DNA from: a virus | Virus record (IMG/VR): IMGVR_UViG_3300006923_000014 | Coordinates: 1-64,000 of that record | Strand: one strand, 5' to 3' | Length of the DNA stretch: 64,000 nucleotides | Shown here: positions 44,998-53,553 of the stretch, piece after piece | Position numbering within the stretch: position 1 is the first letter of the stretch | How the letters are laid out: each line of letters begins with the position of its first letter | Translations under genes and position numbers: made by a program | The notes under the pieces: model-generated | Seen by the model: the letters and a program-made list of their open reading frames with translations, nothing else | Databases searched by the model: none | What the model was told of the DNA's origin: nothing

Positions 44998-46836
44998 ATG
45001 TCTTTTATTAAAAAGAAAAATATTGATGATGAGGTTCATCTATATGAAGAATATGCCCAAAAGGGAAATATCTTTCAGCCATCTAAAAATGTGAAAAAGA
45101 TTAAAACTCAAAAAGCAAAAGGTGTCCTTGCTATTGAAGAGTATGCAATCCATGTTCAGTCTGTTAGGTGGAGCATTAACAGACATCTCTTGTTTGAGGC
45201 TGGGAGAGAATTTACTAAAGAAAATTTTAATTACCCTGTCTTTGTAAGACCGTGTCCTACAGTACCCAGACATGGTTTTGTAGACTCAACAACATGCAAG
45301 ACAGCCACACAATTAAACAAAATCTCTAAACAAACCCATAAGGTTGAACCTAAAGCAGAATTACTTATTACCAAACCTATTCCTGCTACATATAGTGCGA
45401 TCATCTCTGGTGATAGAATTACTTTTGGACCAGGAAATGATGGAGCTACTTCCGGCAAGCAATGTCAATCTTTATATATCTCTGAGCCAGATTATCTCAG
45501 GCAACATATTATTAAAGACAATTGCGGGATAACCGAAGACCAGATTCCTTATTATGAATTAGTTTGTACTCAAAGAGAAACATTTCTTGTTCAAGTACGT
45601 GGGGGACCAGAGCTTCCTACATCAAAAAACTTTGTTCCGAATCAACTTATAGTAAACAAAGTAGTTAAAGCCGAGGGTGACCTTTTAAAATGGGAAACCA
45701 TTGTAAGATCACTAAATCCTAAAACTACAGTTATTGATCACACTGAAGGAACCCTCTCCTCTCATTACGCTGTTCACGCTATTCTAAACAACATTCCTAT
45801 TTTTACTGAAAACTGTCCTCGGGTTGGTGACTTGGTTGTTCCTACCGAGGCTGCAAATGAAATTACAGATGAAGAAAGAAAAGAATTTGCTAATGCTTAC
45901 CTTTTCGGTCTCTCTAATATCAATACAGTTCTTAAAGAAAATAATGGGGGAGTAGATTTCTTTCGCCGCTCAACCAGACAGATTGTAGAGCTTGCTGTTG
46001 CATGTTTACATAACTTTAGTGCTCTCTATCGTCACAGAGACTGGAAGCTCTTAGGGACGACTCTAGGCTTGTTCGCAAGGGTTTGTTACTCTGTCTCTGC
46101 AGGAGAAATGAGACACGCTAACTCTAAAGCAAATAAAGAGTGGAAGAATATAAAAGCTTGTCATACACATGAAGAGCGTGGGAAAACTTACCGTAAAAAT
46201 TTATGTCTTAGTGCCCCAGATGTTCAAACAAGCATTGAAGATATTTGCAAAGGCTTTAGCATTAAAGGTTGGGAGTCAGGATTTGGAGGAAAAGCATGGG
46301 CTAATTGTACTTCTTCAATCATGGAGCTACACAATCATTGTGTTGACGGGGATATCAAAGAAGCAGTTGCTCAATTCAATAATGTTATTCATGAAGAACA
46401 TAACGGTGGCCTATATCTTAACAAAGTAGTTAATTCTGGTATCTTTGATACTGCTGCTAGAAACTCAACTCTGTTTATGTTTCAGAATTTAAAAAATAGT
46501 ATTCATATTCTTGGTAGTCTTTATAATCAATCACAACCAAAAGAATATTGTCTTCGCAAACTTTTTATTTCAGCTTCTGCTCAACCAAAAACTCAACCAA
46601 AAAAGGCAGAGCCTACAGATATGACAATTAAAAGAACAGGAAAACAAACACTTCTTACTTCTCCCGATATTTGTATTGACCTTACTAATGATTACAGTTG
46701 GGATTTATGGAATACCACAGAAAAAGAAACTCCACTTTACTCTGGAAAGATTCCTTATTGGTATACAAATAGCAAAGGAAAGAAAGTTATATCTAAAGCA
46801 AAGGTAACTAAACTATGCAAACAAAACAAGTCATAA
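44998..46836 (+). CDS. Large protein with PEP-utilising-enzyme-like His domain (612 aa)
   Basis: Start at ATG 44998. Around residue 258 the sequence TEGTLSSHYAVHAILNNIP resembles the mobile phosphohistidine domain of PEP synthase/rifampin phosphotransferase-type enzymes (T.GG..SH.A..AR..GIP). The N-terminal third (VRPCPTVPRHGFVDS) recalls their nucleotide-binding region, but no full ATP-grasp is visible. The C-terminal half is helical and unrelated. A phosphotransferase of unknown substrate is possible; confidence in the domain is modest. Confidence 0.5.
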   Translation: MSFIKKKNIDDEVHLYEEYAQKGNIFQPSKNVKKIKTQKAKGVLAIEEYAIHVQSVRWSINRHLLFEAGREFTKENFNYPVFVRPCPTVPRHGFVDSTTCKTATQLNKISKQTHKVEPKAELLITKPIPATYSAIISGDRITFGPGNDGATSGKQCQSLYISEPDYLRQHIIKDNCGITEDQIPYYELVCTQRETFLVQVRGGPELPTSKNFVPNQLIVNKVVKAEGDLLKWETIVRSLNPKTTVIDHTEGTLSSHYAVHAILNNIPIFTENCPRVGDLVVPTEAANEITDEERKEFANAYLFGLSNINTVLKENNGGVDFFRRSTRQIVELAVACLHNFSALYRHRDWKLLGTTLGLFARVCYSVSAGEMRHANSKANKEWKNIKACHTHEERGKTYRKNLCLSAPDVQTSIEDICKGFSIKGWESGFGGKAWANCTSSIMELHNHCVDGDIKEAVAQFNNVIHEEHNGGLYLNKVVNSGIFDTAARNSTLFMFQNLKNSIHILGSLYNQSQPKEYCLRKLFISASAQPKTQPKKAEPTDMTIKRTGKQTLLTSPDICIDLTNDYSWDLWNTTEKETPLYSGKIPYWYTNSKGKKVISKAKVTKLCKQNKS

Positions 46837-46952
46837 TAGACCTTATTAGAATAAACTATAAACAATTTTCAACACTGTTAATTAAAGATTTAATTAGGAA
46901 TAAAAATGAATGTAAAGCAGGTTATTGTTGTAAGAACAAAATACCCCGATAA
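46815..46952 (+). CDS. Possible 45-aa protein
   Basis: ATG near the end of the 612-residue gene; the product is basic and hydrophobic with three Cys. It runs 47 bases into the Pth2 gene. No ribosome-binding site of note; weak. Confidence 0.3.
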   Translation: MQTKQVIIDLIRINYKQFSTLLIKDLIRNKNECKAGYCCKNKIPR

Positions 46953-47334
46953 TAAAGGGGGAACACGAAAATTAAGAACGGGAAAACTTATGGCACAAGC
47001 CGCTCATGCTTCAATGAAAGTCTTTCTCGACATGATGGCTGAAACAACTTATGAAAACAGTCCATACAGTTCCTTTTTTATGGAACTAAGCCACACAAGC
47101 CCTGTATATCACTGGCTGTCTGGTCCTTTTGCAAAGATCTGTTGTTATGTAGAGAGTGAAAAAGATCTATTGGACTTATATTACAGAGCCCGCGCAGCGG
47201 GCCTTCCTGCTAGTCTTATTAAAGACTCGGGCAAGACTGAATTCCATGGTGTTCCTACCAATACATGTATTGCTATAGGACCAGCAGAGAATAAAGATAT
47301 AGATAAGATCACTGGAGATTTGAAACTACTATGA
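46906..47334 (+). CDS. pth2: Peptidyl-tRNA hydrolase, Pth2 type
   Basis: 142 residues. The Pth2 signature GKLMAQAAHAS near residues 26-36 and the C-terminal DSGKTEFHGVPTNTCIAIGP match the archaeal/eukaryotic-type peptidyl-tRNA hydrolase, which frees tRNA from drop-off peptidyl-tRNA. Together with tmRNA, tRNAs and the nucleotidyltransferase it forms a tRNA-salvage set. ATTAGGAATAAAA precedes the ATG. Overlaps the next gene by 4 bases. Confidence 0.85.
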   Translation: MNVKQVIVVRTKYPDNKGGTRKLRTGKLMAQAAHASMKVFLDMMAETTYENSPYSSFFMELSHTSPVYHWLSGPFAKICCYVESEKDLLDLYYRARAAGLPASLIKDSGKTEFHGVPTNTCIAIGPAENKDIDKITGDLKLL

Positions 47335-47588
47335 AAGAAAATTGGAGAACAGACCCTCTTCCCAAAAGAAGGTTTTTCTTCTGGGGAAAGGGAGAAATAG
47401 ATGGTGTCTTTTGTCACTCTATCTTTATAAGAGAACAAGACTTTCATCCTGATGATCTCAAGCTTCCATATCGTCGAAGAAGAATGGTCTGGGGGCATAG
47501 AAGAATAGATATAATCTCTTGTCGTTGGAGTAGGGGAGAGCCTTACAGAATGAGGGGATGGTCTGAAATAGAAGAACCGCAGGATTAG
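47331..47588 (+). CDS. Hypothetical basic protein (85 aa)
   Basis: A Trp/Arg-rich soluble protein with many aromatic residues. Overlaps Pth2 by 4 bases and ends 1 base before the next ATG. Not recognised. Confidence 0.65.
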   Translation: MKENWRTDPLPKRRFFFWGKGEIDGVFCHSIFIREQDFHPDDLKLPYRRRRMVWGHRRIDIISCRWSRGEPYRMRGWSEIEEPQD

Positions 47589-47589
47589 A

Positions 47590-47823
47590 ATGATATTAAA
47601 AAATATTATCTTAGATCTCTTGGAAAACAAGAGTAGACTTAAAAAACATAATCAATTACGTTCTCGAATAGAAAACTTTACTCCACCTGGTCAGCCAAAT
47701 TATAGTTGTTCATTTCAGTTTGGTGGTTCACAATTAAGATGGAAGTGTGGTTGTGAACGAACCATCATGAACAAAACACACTATAACGAATTATGTCAGA
47801 CACACCTAAATCAACTGAAGTAA
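47590..47823 (+). CDS. Small Cys-containing protein (77 aa)
   Basis: Basic helix first, then a CSFQ...CGC...C pattern that may bind zinc (four Cys). Overlaps the next gene by 31 bases. Not recognised. Confidence 0.6.
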   Translation: MILKNIILDLLENKSRLKKHNQLRSRIENFTPPGQPNYSCSFQFGGSQLRWKCGCERTIMNKTHYNELCQTHLNQLK

Positions 47824-48086
47824 AAGCTTACAAGAGACCACGCCCTACACGTAGACAACTCAAGAGAGAAATACAGATAGGACGTGAACATATTGGAGAA
47901 TTAGCAAGTTGGCAAAAAGGACGTGAACAACGTATAGCTATTTGTCTTGGTCTTTCAAAGAATGCAACTCTGCCAATGATTGAAAAGGAGGCGCGGAGAT
48001 TATACACTATCTCTCAGAAACAAGCACAGGGCACTTCTCTTCTTCCTAAAAAGACTAAAAAGAAAAAGACAAAATCCAAAGTATAA
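47793..48086 (+). CDS. Hypothetical basic protein (97 aa)
   Basis: Strongly basic (PRPTRRQLKREIQIG start, KKTKKKKTKSKV end), with a helical centre. Likely nucleic-acid binding by charge. Precedes the PhoH gene by 47 bases. Confidence 0.65.
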   Translation: MSDTPKSTEVKAYKRPRPTRRQLKREIQIGREHIGELASWQKGREQRIAICLGLSKNATLPMIEKEARRLYTISQKQAQGTSLLPKKTKKKKTKSKV

Positions 48087-48133
48087 TATTCTTGTAGCCT
48101 TCAGGGCTCATAGACATAAAGGAGTAACTAGCT

Positions 48134-49012
48134 TTGGTTCAAGAGACTCTTCATACCGTTCACGTTGATCCCAACACATTGAATAATCTTTATAACAAGA
48201 ATGCTGTTAAGATCAGTGATGTTAATTCTAACTATCCAATCCTTTCATCAGAAATTCTTTATCCTAATGCACAGCTTATCCTTAAGCATGAATCACAAAG
48301 TGCATTGGCTGTTATTGATCCCGCTTGCAATTTTATAGAGCTATGCTTTAGTAATAATGCACCGTTTGGCATTAGTCCTCGCAACACAGAACAAACAGTT
48401 CTAATGCATCAATTACAAAATGATGATATTAAGTTACAGATTATTGCAGGAAAAGCTGGCTGCGGCAAGTCTCTGCTTGCAATGGCTTCAGGCCTTAGTA
48501 AAGTTCTAGAAGATAATCTGTATAAAAGACTAGTTATTACTAAGCCTACTTATCAAGTGGGAGAAAAGGGTGCCTTCGCCGCAGTCCCCGGTAATATTCA
48601 AGAAAAGTATGAACCTTATCTTATGAACTTCATGATGACTCTTGAAGAGTTAGGCATGGAGAGAGCTTATCTAAATATTATTAAAGAGAAAAGATTAATA
48701 GAATTTGTACCTCTGCAATTAATGAGAGGAATGTCTTTTAAAAACTGCATGGTAGTCGCTGATGAAGTACAGTCTCTATCAAGACATGAGATGCAAACTC
48801 TTTGCTCAAGAATTGGAGCTAACTCCAAGCTTGTTTTGCTTGGTGATCCAAGACAAATAGATAGAAGCATATCATTTAATGAAACAGGCCTTGCCCGTTT
48901 AATCAAATCTGACAGAATAAAATATTCTGATCTATGTGCTATGACTCATCTAACAAAGAATGAAAGAAGTAGACTTAGTACATTATTAGATGATGTTCTT
49001 TTAGAAGACTAA
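48134..49012 (+). CDS. phoH: PhoH-like ATPase
   Basis: 292 residues, TTG start with AGGAG upstream. Walker A GKAGCGKS (106-113), a KPTYQVGEKGAFAAVPGN segment and Walker B VVADEVQSL (207-215) are typical of phage PhoH proteins (a helicase-superfamily P-loop NTPase, with RNase-helicase activity in mycobacterial PhoH2). The first 85 residues are an additional N-terminal domain. Common in T4-like and jumbo phages; its exact role in infection is unclear. Confidence 0.85.
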   Translation: MVQETLHTVHVDPNTLNNLYNKNAVKISDVNSNYPILSSEILYPNAQLILKHESQSALAVIDPACNFIELCFSNNAPFGISPRNTEQTVLMHQLQNDDIKLQIIAGKAGCGKSLLAMASGLSKVLEDNLYKRLVITKPTYQVGEKGAFAAVPGNIQEKYEPYLMNFMMTLEELGMERAYLNIIKEKRLIEFVPLQLMRGMSFKNCMVVADEVQSLSRHEMQTLCSRIGANSKLVLLGDPRQIDRSISFNETGLARLIKSDRIKYSDLCAMTHLTKNERSRLSTLLDDVLLED

Positions 49013-49036
49013 TCTTTTTCAAAAGATTATGGGAAA

Positions 49037-49068
49037 GGAAGAGGGTAAAACCTCTCCCTGTTTTGTTT
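49037..49068 (+). terminator. Terminator after phoH
   Basis: GGA-AGAGG pairs with CCTCT-CC around GTAAAA and is followed by TGTTTTGTTT, 25 bases after the PhoH stop. Confidence 0.65.
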
Positions 49069-49401
49069 ATGATTATAAAATCTTACACTGATTCAGAATG
49101 TGTTGTCCTTTGTATCTTCTGTACTATAACTTATCGTTTAATAAGTAATTTTATTTTAGAGTGTTCTCTTGATCATGGCAATGGGGCTCATGATTATATA
49201 ATCATGAGGCCTGGCGATAATATTATTCCAGGAGATCTTATTGCCTCAAACTGGTTATACCCACTCACCAAGTGGCAAGAAAATCTTAAGAAAGAAATAA
49301 TAGAAATTGAATATAAATATATAACTATAGGGAAAGAGTTTCCTAAGATACTTCAAATACTGCAGGAAAGGATTAAACGATGGGATACATCAGAGAATTA
49401 G
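49069..49401 (+). CDS. EYK-family protein, member 4
   Basis: Start at ATG 49069, just after the terminator. The C-terminus reads IEYKYITIGKEFPKILQILQERI, matching the family's EYK helix plus leucine-rich helix. The N-terminal third is hydrophobic with two Cys. First of a cluster of four such genes. Overlaps the next by 22 bases. Confidence 0.65.
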   Translation: MIIKSYTDSECVVLCIFCTITYRLISNFILECSLDHGNGAHDYIIMRPGDNIIPGDLIASNWLYPLTKWQENLKKEIIEIEYKYITIGKEFPKILQILQERIKRWDTSEN

Positions 49402-49700
49402 ACCTGCCACCTGGCAGTAAATATAGATGTATATACGGTGTTCATCTTAAAATTAAAAGAAAGAGGGAGCACTATACTGGATGGACTTTTTATGCTTCTG
49501 CAGACCATCTCAACAGATGGAGACTAACACCTACTCTAGGGTATGGAAAAACATATTTGTCTTCCGAAGCACAAGAAGAATTTGTAAAAATTCTCCTTAA
49601 CCTAGAGTATGAGCACCTAACTTCTGGTGATAAGACTTACTTCCCTAATCTATATCCAGTACTGAGAAAATTAGAAAATGATGCAGATAAAAAAGGTTGA
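49380..49700 (+). CDS. EYK-family protein, member 5
   Basis: Tyr/Arg-rich N-terminal half, then LLNLEYEHLTSGDKTYF and LYPVLRKLEN, the family motif with D at the usual position. 106 residues, overlapping the next gene by 23 bases. Confidence 0.7.
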   Translation: MGYIRELDLPPGSKYRCIYGVHLKIKRKREHYTGWTFYASADHLNRWRLTPTLGYGKTYLSSEAQEEFVKILLNLEYEHLTSGDKTYFPNLYPVLRKLENDADKKG

Positions 49701-49929
49701 AGATATCTATGAATGGAAACCTATCCATATTCATATAGAAAAAAATAGTTATCAACTGTCAACAGAGTGGTCTCGAAATGAATCGGTAACAAACCTCTCG
49801 CCTTTTTATCGAAAAGATTTATTAAATTGCTTGCAAAACTTACAATACAAAGCTATAATAACTGAAGATAAAGAGTTCTTTCCAGAACTCTTACCACTAT
49901 TAAAAGCATTAGAAGAAATAGATCAATAA
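49678..49929 (+). CDS. EYK-family protein, member 6
   Basis: 83 residues ending in LQYKAIITEDKEFFPELLPLLKALEEI, the clearest example of the family C-terminus: (E/Q)YK.(L/I).T.D(K)..(F)P.L..LL..L. Two adjacent ATGs can start it. Ends 3 bases before the next gene. Confidence 0.72.
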   Translation: MMQIKKVEDIYEWKPIHIHIEKNSYQLSTEWSRNESVTNLSPFYRKDLLNCLQNLQYKAIITEDKEFFPELLPLLKALEEIDQ

Positions 49930-49932
49930 TTA

Positions 49933-50259
49933 ATGACTGAAAAATATATTCTCAAAGTAAAAACCTGGGCCCCAATTAGTTTTCATAAAAATGAAGATGA
50001 TAGAATCATTGCTTTCGCAGACAAGCCGCGCAAAAAATATATTCTATCAGAAAAACCACTCTATCTTTCAGGGTTTGACGGCTGGGCTGATCATTGGTTA
50101 TGCAAAACAAAAGAAACTTTAGAAGATTCAATATATGAGTCTCTTCTTTGTGGCAATAAAGAACAATTAGATTTAATAGAAAGACTTTTATTTCTTACCA
50201 AGAAAGCAATTTATTTTCAAACTATTAGTAATCGAAAAAATATATATCAAAATGAATAG
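49933..50259 (+). CDS. EYK-family protein, member 7
   Basis: 108 residues; YESLLCGNKEQLDLIERLLFL is the family motif with Y-E-S-L-L in place of EYK.L. Basic, Lys-rich middle (ADKPRKKYILSEK). Overlaps the next gene by 8 bases. Confidence 0.62.
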   Translation: MTEKYILKVKTWAPISFHKNEDDRIIAFADKPRKKYILSEKPLYLSGFDGWADHWLCKTKETLEDSIYESLLCGNKEQLDLIERLLFLTKKAIYFQTISNRKNIYQNE

Positions 50260-50500
50260 AGAAGAATTAATCCAAAGTATAGAACACTCCTTAAACTCAT
50301 CTGGTCTATCAGACAGAGAGAAAGTACGTGCACTTAGCAATGTCTTGATTGACTATGGATGTGCACTTGAGTCTATATCTGAACCAGTTACCACCACCAC
50401 ACTTAAAAAGATAGAGCAAGACTATTATCAGTCCCCAACCTTGGGTAAAGCTCTTATCATGCAAGGAAGCCTCATGCTTACATGGGGTGCAACACATTAA
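50252..50500 (+). CDS. Hypothetical helical protein (82 aa)
   Basis: A helical, acidic protein without the EYK motif, though NREELIQSIEHSLNSSG begins like a small dimerising helix. Ends about 30 bases before the Whirly-like gene. Not recognised. Confidence 0.6.
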   Translation: MNREELIQSIEHSLNSSGLSDREKVRALSNVLIDYGCALESISEPVTTTTLKKIEQDYYQSPTLGKALIMQGSLMLTWGATH

Positions 50501-50529
50501 ACACAAATAAAAATAACAGGATAAATCAT

Positions 50530-51057
50530 ATGGAAACATTGTATATCAACCGTCCCAATCAGTACGCTATTTACAAAGGCATTAAAGGAAATAACGGAGC
50601 CATTCAATTTAACTTGATTCCGTTTGACCCCGCGCGTGCAAACGTAGATGATGATCGCAAACTGCAAGAAAAAGACAAAAAAGGTTGGTTGCTTATCGAT
50701 GCAGCCAGTGCTTCTGGACCCAATCAATATGATTGGAGCACAGATATTAAATTCTCTATGTCTGAAACAGATATTGGCAAGTTTCTTGTTGGTATCGGTC
50801 GAATGGGGAGTGAAGGAGACACTTTAGTTAATATCTTTCACAAACATGAAAAGACAGGGGCCACTAAGAAACTAATCATTACACAAGGCAGAGTGTATCA
50901 AGGTAATCCAACCTGGATGTTTGCTCTTCTTTGTACAGACAGTACAGGCACTCGAAATGTCAATGTACCTATTAGCAAAGACGAAATGCTTGTTCTGAAG
51001 CTTCTGCTTGAAGCAGCAGTTCCCTCTATTCTTGGATGGAGTGCTCGTAGTGTCTAA
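50530..51057 (+). CDS. Whirly-like single-stranded DNA-binding protein
   Basis: ACAGGATAAATCAT precedes ATG 50530. 175 residues with the Whirly-family landmarks in order: YAIYKGIKGNNGAIQF, KKGWLLIDAAS, GPNQYDWS, F.MSETDIGKFL, GDTLVNIFHKHEK, then KLIITQGR and VPISKDEMLVLKLLLEAAVPSILGWS. Plant Whirly proteins share the QYDWS, TEIG, FFHDP and VYIPITKAEF...LIGW elements and bind single-stranded DNA as tetramers. Here it probably coats ssDNA in replication or recombination, next to SpoVG-like and small helical genes and near RecA, RNR and DnaE. Confidence 0.75.
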   Translation: METLYINRPNQYAIYKGIKGNNGAIQFNLIPFDPARANVDDDRKLQEKDKKGWLLIDAASASGPNQYDWSTDIKFSMSETDIGKFLVGIGRMGSEGDTLVNIFHKHEKTGATKKLIITQGRVYQGNPTWMFALLCTDSTGTRNVNVPISKDEMLVLKLLLEAAVPSILGWSARSV

Positions 51058-51400
51058 GCCAATTGTAAATGCACATATCTTCGCTCAACTTTTTGACGAA
51101 ATGGCTTGGGGTGGTCTAGTCTTACTAGAAAGTTCTGAATTTGAAAAACAACAAAGATTAGAATTTACACTTCCCTTACCCGCTAACGCTGATCCTTCTT
51201 ATGCTGAAGAGTCAGTTGTTTATGAGGCTAGCAAAATGCTTCCCATGAGATTAAAATGGCCTGACTATATTGTCACAAATTTTATTGTCTCTTCTGAAGA
51301 AGTAAAGAAAAGAGTTGAATCTAACGAACACATAAGTAAAAATATGAAACAATATGCCTACCAAACAACCGTCAGAAAAAACGATAGCACTGGAGAATGA
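51050..51400 (+). CDS. Hypothetical protein (116 aa)
   Basis: GTG 51050 is chosen because GGAG lies upstream and it overlaps the Whirly-like gene by only 8 bases. An acidic, helical protein with an N-terminal hydrophobic helix (FAQLFDEMAWGGLVLL). Not recognised. Confidence 0.6.
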   Translation: MSKPIVNAHIFAQLFDEMAWGGLVLLESSEFEKQQRLEFTLPLPANADPSYAEESVVYEASKMLPMRLKWPDYIVTNFIVSSEEVKKRVESNEHISKNMKQYAYQTTVRKNDSTGE

Positions 51401-51737
51401 AAAGGGAGAGATGCTTAACCTCTTAGATTTGGTCTCACAAATCTTAGACAAAAGCACATCATCTCAAATAGATGAAAAATCTCAACTTCTTTCAGCAATT
51501 AGTGCAACTCAAATTGTTAAAGATATGGGACAACGAGGATCAGATGAGGTTATTGCCTTATATAAAATCTATCCAAACTTGATACCTTTACTGGCTGGTG
51601 TATTCCAGACAGGGCTTAAACTTGGCCTATTCATTGCACGAAAAAACATTAAGATTACATTACAGGAATCTAATGCAGAAAGTGATCAGTCAAGTAGCCA
51701 AACTAATAGTTCCAATAGTCATACCGATTCTAATTGA
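51354..51737 (+). CDS. Hypothetical helical protein (127 aa)
   Basis: An alpha-helical domain with a hydrophobic segment (about residues 75-98) and a Ser/Asn-rich disordered tail. Overlaps neighbours by 47 and 65 bases. Not recognised. Confidence 0.65.
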   Translation: MPTKQPSEKTIALENEKGEMLNLLDLVSQILDKSTSSQIDEKSQLLSAISATQIVKDMGQRGSDEVIALYKIYPNLIPLLAGVFQTGLKLGLFIARKNIKITLQESNAESDQSSSQTNSSNSHTDSN

Positions 51738-51816
51738 GATGACTCTTAAAGAGTTCTTCGGATTATCTGAAGACAAAATAAAACAACATGTAGAAAACAG
51801 GAGAAAAAATGAGTGA
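51673..51816 (+). CDS. Small membrane-associated protein (47 aa)
   Basis: ACAGGAATCTA precedes this ATG, which lies inside the previous gene in another frame. A hydrophobic helix (AKLIVPIVIPILIEM) followed by a basic tail; it overlaps the next start by 8 bases. The periodicity supports it as real. Confidence 0.5.
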   Translation: MQKVISQVAKLIVPIVIPILIEMTLKEFFGLSEDKIKQHVENRRKNE

Positions 51817-52150
51817 TTTGAAAGTAACCAATGTAAAGTTCTGGCCGCGCACCGGTAACGGTGCCCTCAAGGCTTTTGCCGATGTAGAGTTTAACGGAGA
51901 GATGACCGTCAAGGGATTCTCTGTGTTCTCTGGTCAGAACGGCATCTGGGCGAAGGCCCCTTCCGACAGAGTAGAAAAGAATGGTGAGACGCAGTATTAC
52001 CCGCGTATCATGTTCCGTTCTACCGGCGAGGAGAAGAGTACTCATCCAGTGCTCAAGGCCATTGTCGATGCTTATACTGGTGGTTCGTCTGCCCAGACTA
52101 AGTCTACCCCTCAACCGGCAGATGCAGGTCTTGGTAGCGATCCCTGGTAA
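51809..52150 (+). CDS. SpoVG-like nucleic-acid-binding protein
   Basis: 113 residues: KVTNVKFWPRTGNGALKAFADVEF, then GFSVFSGQNGIWAKAPSDR match SpoVG (K..DV.V.....G.LKA...V.F...F.V..I.V..G.NG.FI.MPSR). The C-terminus is disordered and ends GLGSDPW, an acidic-aromatic tip like SSB tails that recruit partners. GC-rich codons, AGGAG upstream and a strong terminator indicate high expression. Likely DNA or RNA binding in replication. Confidence 0.75.
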   Translation: MSDLKVTNVKFWPRTGNGALKAFADVEFNGEMTVKGFSVFSGQNGIWAKAPSDRVEKNGETQYYPRIMFRSTGEEKSTHPVLKAIVDAYTGGSSAQTKSTPQPADAGLGSDPW

Positions 52151-52171
52151 ACATAGAGTAACTCTCAAAAC

Positions 52172-52200
52172 AAGGGGCGGGGAGAAATCTCCGCCCCTTT
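52172..52200 (+). terminator. Terminator hairpin
   Basis: AAGGGGCGGGGAG pairs with CTCCGCCCCTTT around AAAT, 22 bases after the stop. Confidence 0.8.
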
Positions 52201-52219
52201 GTTATTGAAAAGAGAACGC

Positions 52220-52378
52220 GTGGACAAATTCAAAAATATAGAGCCCAACCTTATTGAATTGTTTAAATTTATTCGTCAGTTCTATCCTAAATTAGAGCAA
52301 GAAATTGTATACAAAGCTCTTCTTACCGACAAGAAGAGTAAATTTGTACAATATATTCTAGAAGAAGGAGAAGAATAG
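52220..52378 (+). CDS. Short EYK-family protein (52 aa)
   Basis: GTG start after the terminator. The C-terminal EIVYKALLTDKKSKFVQYILEEGEE is the family helix pair with an acidic end, preceded by only a short helical part. Abuts the next gene directly. Confidence 0.55.
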   Translation: MDKFKNIEPNLIELFKFIRQFYPKLEQEIVYKALLTDKKSKFVQYILEEGEE

Positions 52379-52696
52379 GTGATAAACTGGGGAAGTCCTT
52401 CCAATATAGTTTTATCCAAGATTGATTTAAGACCTGGATTCTCCTGGAGACTTACTTACAAATGTTGGGGTTGGCATATACACTTCTTTCATAAAAGCAA
52501 TGGTACTTGGTATTGGCAACACAATCCAGACATACTTAGCTACGCACGACCATTAACAATTCCCCCCGAGCCTGTACGTCGAGAGGAATTTAAAAATTGG
52601 ATAAAAGATAAACTTTATATTCAGTTAATAACCCCAACAAAAAACAATGAACTTATAGAGGTTTTAGAAACAATGCTTGTTGAAGCAGAGGATTGA
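52379..52696 (+). CDS. EYK-family protein, member 8
   Basis: GTG start touching the previous stop. N-terminal Trp/Phe/His-rich beta region (HIHFFHKSNGTWYWQ), then LYIQLITPTKNNELIEVLETMLVEAE, a diverged family C-terminus. 105 residues. Confidence 0.6.
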   Translation: MINWGSPSNIVLSKIDLRPGFSWRLTYKCWGWHIHFFHKSNGTWYWQHNPDILSYARPLTIPPEPVRREEFKNWIKDKLYIQLITPTKNNELIEVLETMLVEAED

Positions 52697-52697
52697 G

Positions 52698-53039
52698 GTG
52701 GGTTTGCCACCACCATATAAAATGAAGCTAGAGAAAGTTAAAAACACTTGGGTTTTAACTTTTCGTACATTTGGAAACCATTGTATTTCTATTAACAAAT
52801 CACAAGAAGGATGGTTCTTCGAGACTATCGGCAGAGGTCTTGCCATAACAGATTCTATCGACAAGCTTCTTCTTCGAACATATCTATCTCATTATCCATA
52901 TCTATATAGATTTAAAGCATGGCTAGAAGAAGAACTCTATACAGCATGGATGACAGATAATCCCGAACACTTAGAGATTTTGGAAATTCTATTAAATAAT
53001 ACTAAAAAGCATATACAGCGGTGGGAAACAAAACTATGA
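52698..53039 (+). CDS. EYK-family protein, member 9
   Basis: GTG 52698 with AGAGG upstream; ATG 52722 is an alternative. TWVLTFRTFGNHCISI resembles the N-terminus of member 8 (RLTYKCWGWHIHF). The C-terminus LYTAWMTDNPEHLEILEILLNN is the family motif. Overlaps the next gene by 4 bases. Confidence 0.62.
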   Translation: MGLPPPYKMKLEKVKNTWVLTFRTFGNHCISINKSQEGWFFETIGRGLAITDSIDKLLLRTYLSHYPYLYRFKAWLEEELYTAWMTDNPEHLEILEILLNNTKKHIQRWETKL

Positions 53040-53542
53040 AAGAAACACTTGAAACCCTTAAAAAAGGGAAAGAAAAACTTAAAGAATTCTCTACTCTTAT
53101 TGGGACTCACTATCTTGTTGATGGGAAGACTCCCGATCAGTGGAGACAAGAATTTACTATTAACATAGGAAAAGACCCGAACATTGAAGAAGTGCGCCGG
53201 ACTTCTGCCGCTCTTGTTCGGCTCATCAATATTGCATCTTTCTATAAAGCTAATGCTCAATTAGTCTTTGATGGTATTAGTCATGGTTCTCACGACCAGT
53301 ACCTCAGTGCTTTTGAAAAGCAAGTAGACAAATATAAGGTTGATGGTAAACGACTTCCATCACAGAAAACACTTGAGTCTCTAGCAGAAAGCTCAATGAA
53401 AGATCTTAACTCTGCTAAAGCTAATGCTGGAATGAAGCTTCGCTTCTGGAAAGATATTGTCCAAGGTCTTGTTGAGCAAAGGAAAAGCTTAGAAATGATT
53501 ATGTGGTCAATCAATATTGAAATGAAGAAAGAAACATACTGA
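53036..53542 (+). CDS. Hypothetical helical protein (168 aa)
   Basis: Start at ATG 53036 overlapping the previous gene. Entirely helical, with Lys-rich N-terminus, a KDLNSAKANAGMKLRFW stretch and a C-terminal hydrophobic helix. Its size, helicity and position before RNR and RecA recall recombination mediators of the UvsY type, but no diagnostic motif is present. Confidence 0.6.
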   Translation: MKETLETLKKGKEKLKEFSTLIGTHYLVDGKTPDQWRQEFTINIGKDPNIEEVRRTSAALVRLINIASFYKANAQLVFDGISHGSHDQYLSAFEKQVDKYKVDGKRLPSQKTLESLAESSMKDLNSAKANAGMKLRFWKDIVQGLVEQRKSLEMIMWSINIEMKKETY

Positions 53543-53553
53543 TTTTGTTCAAT

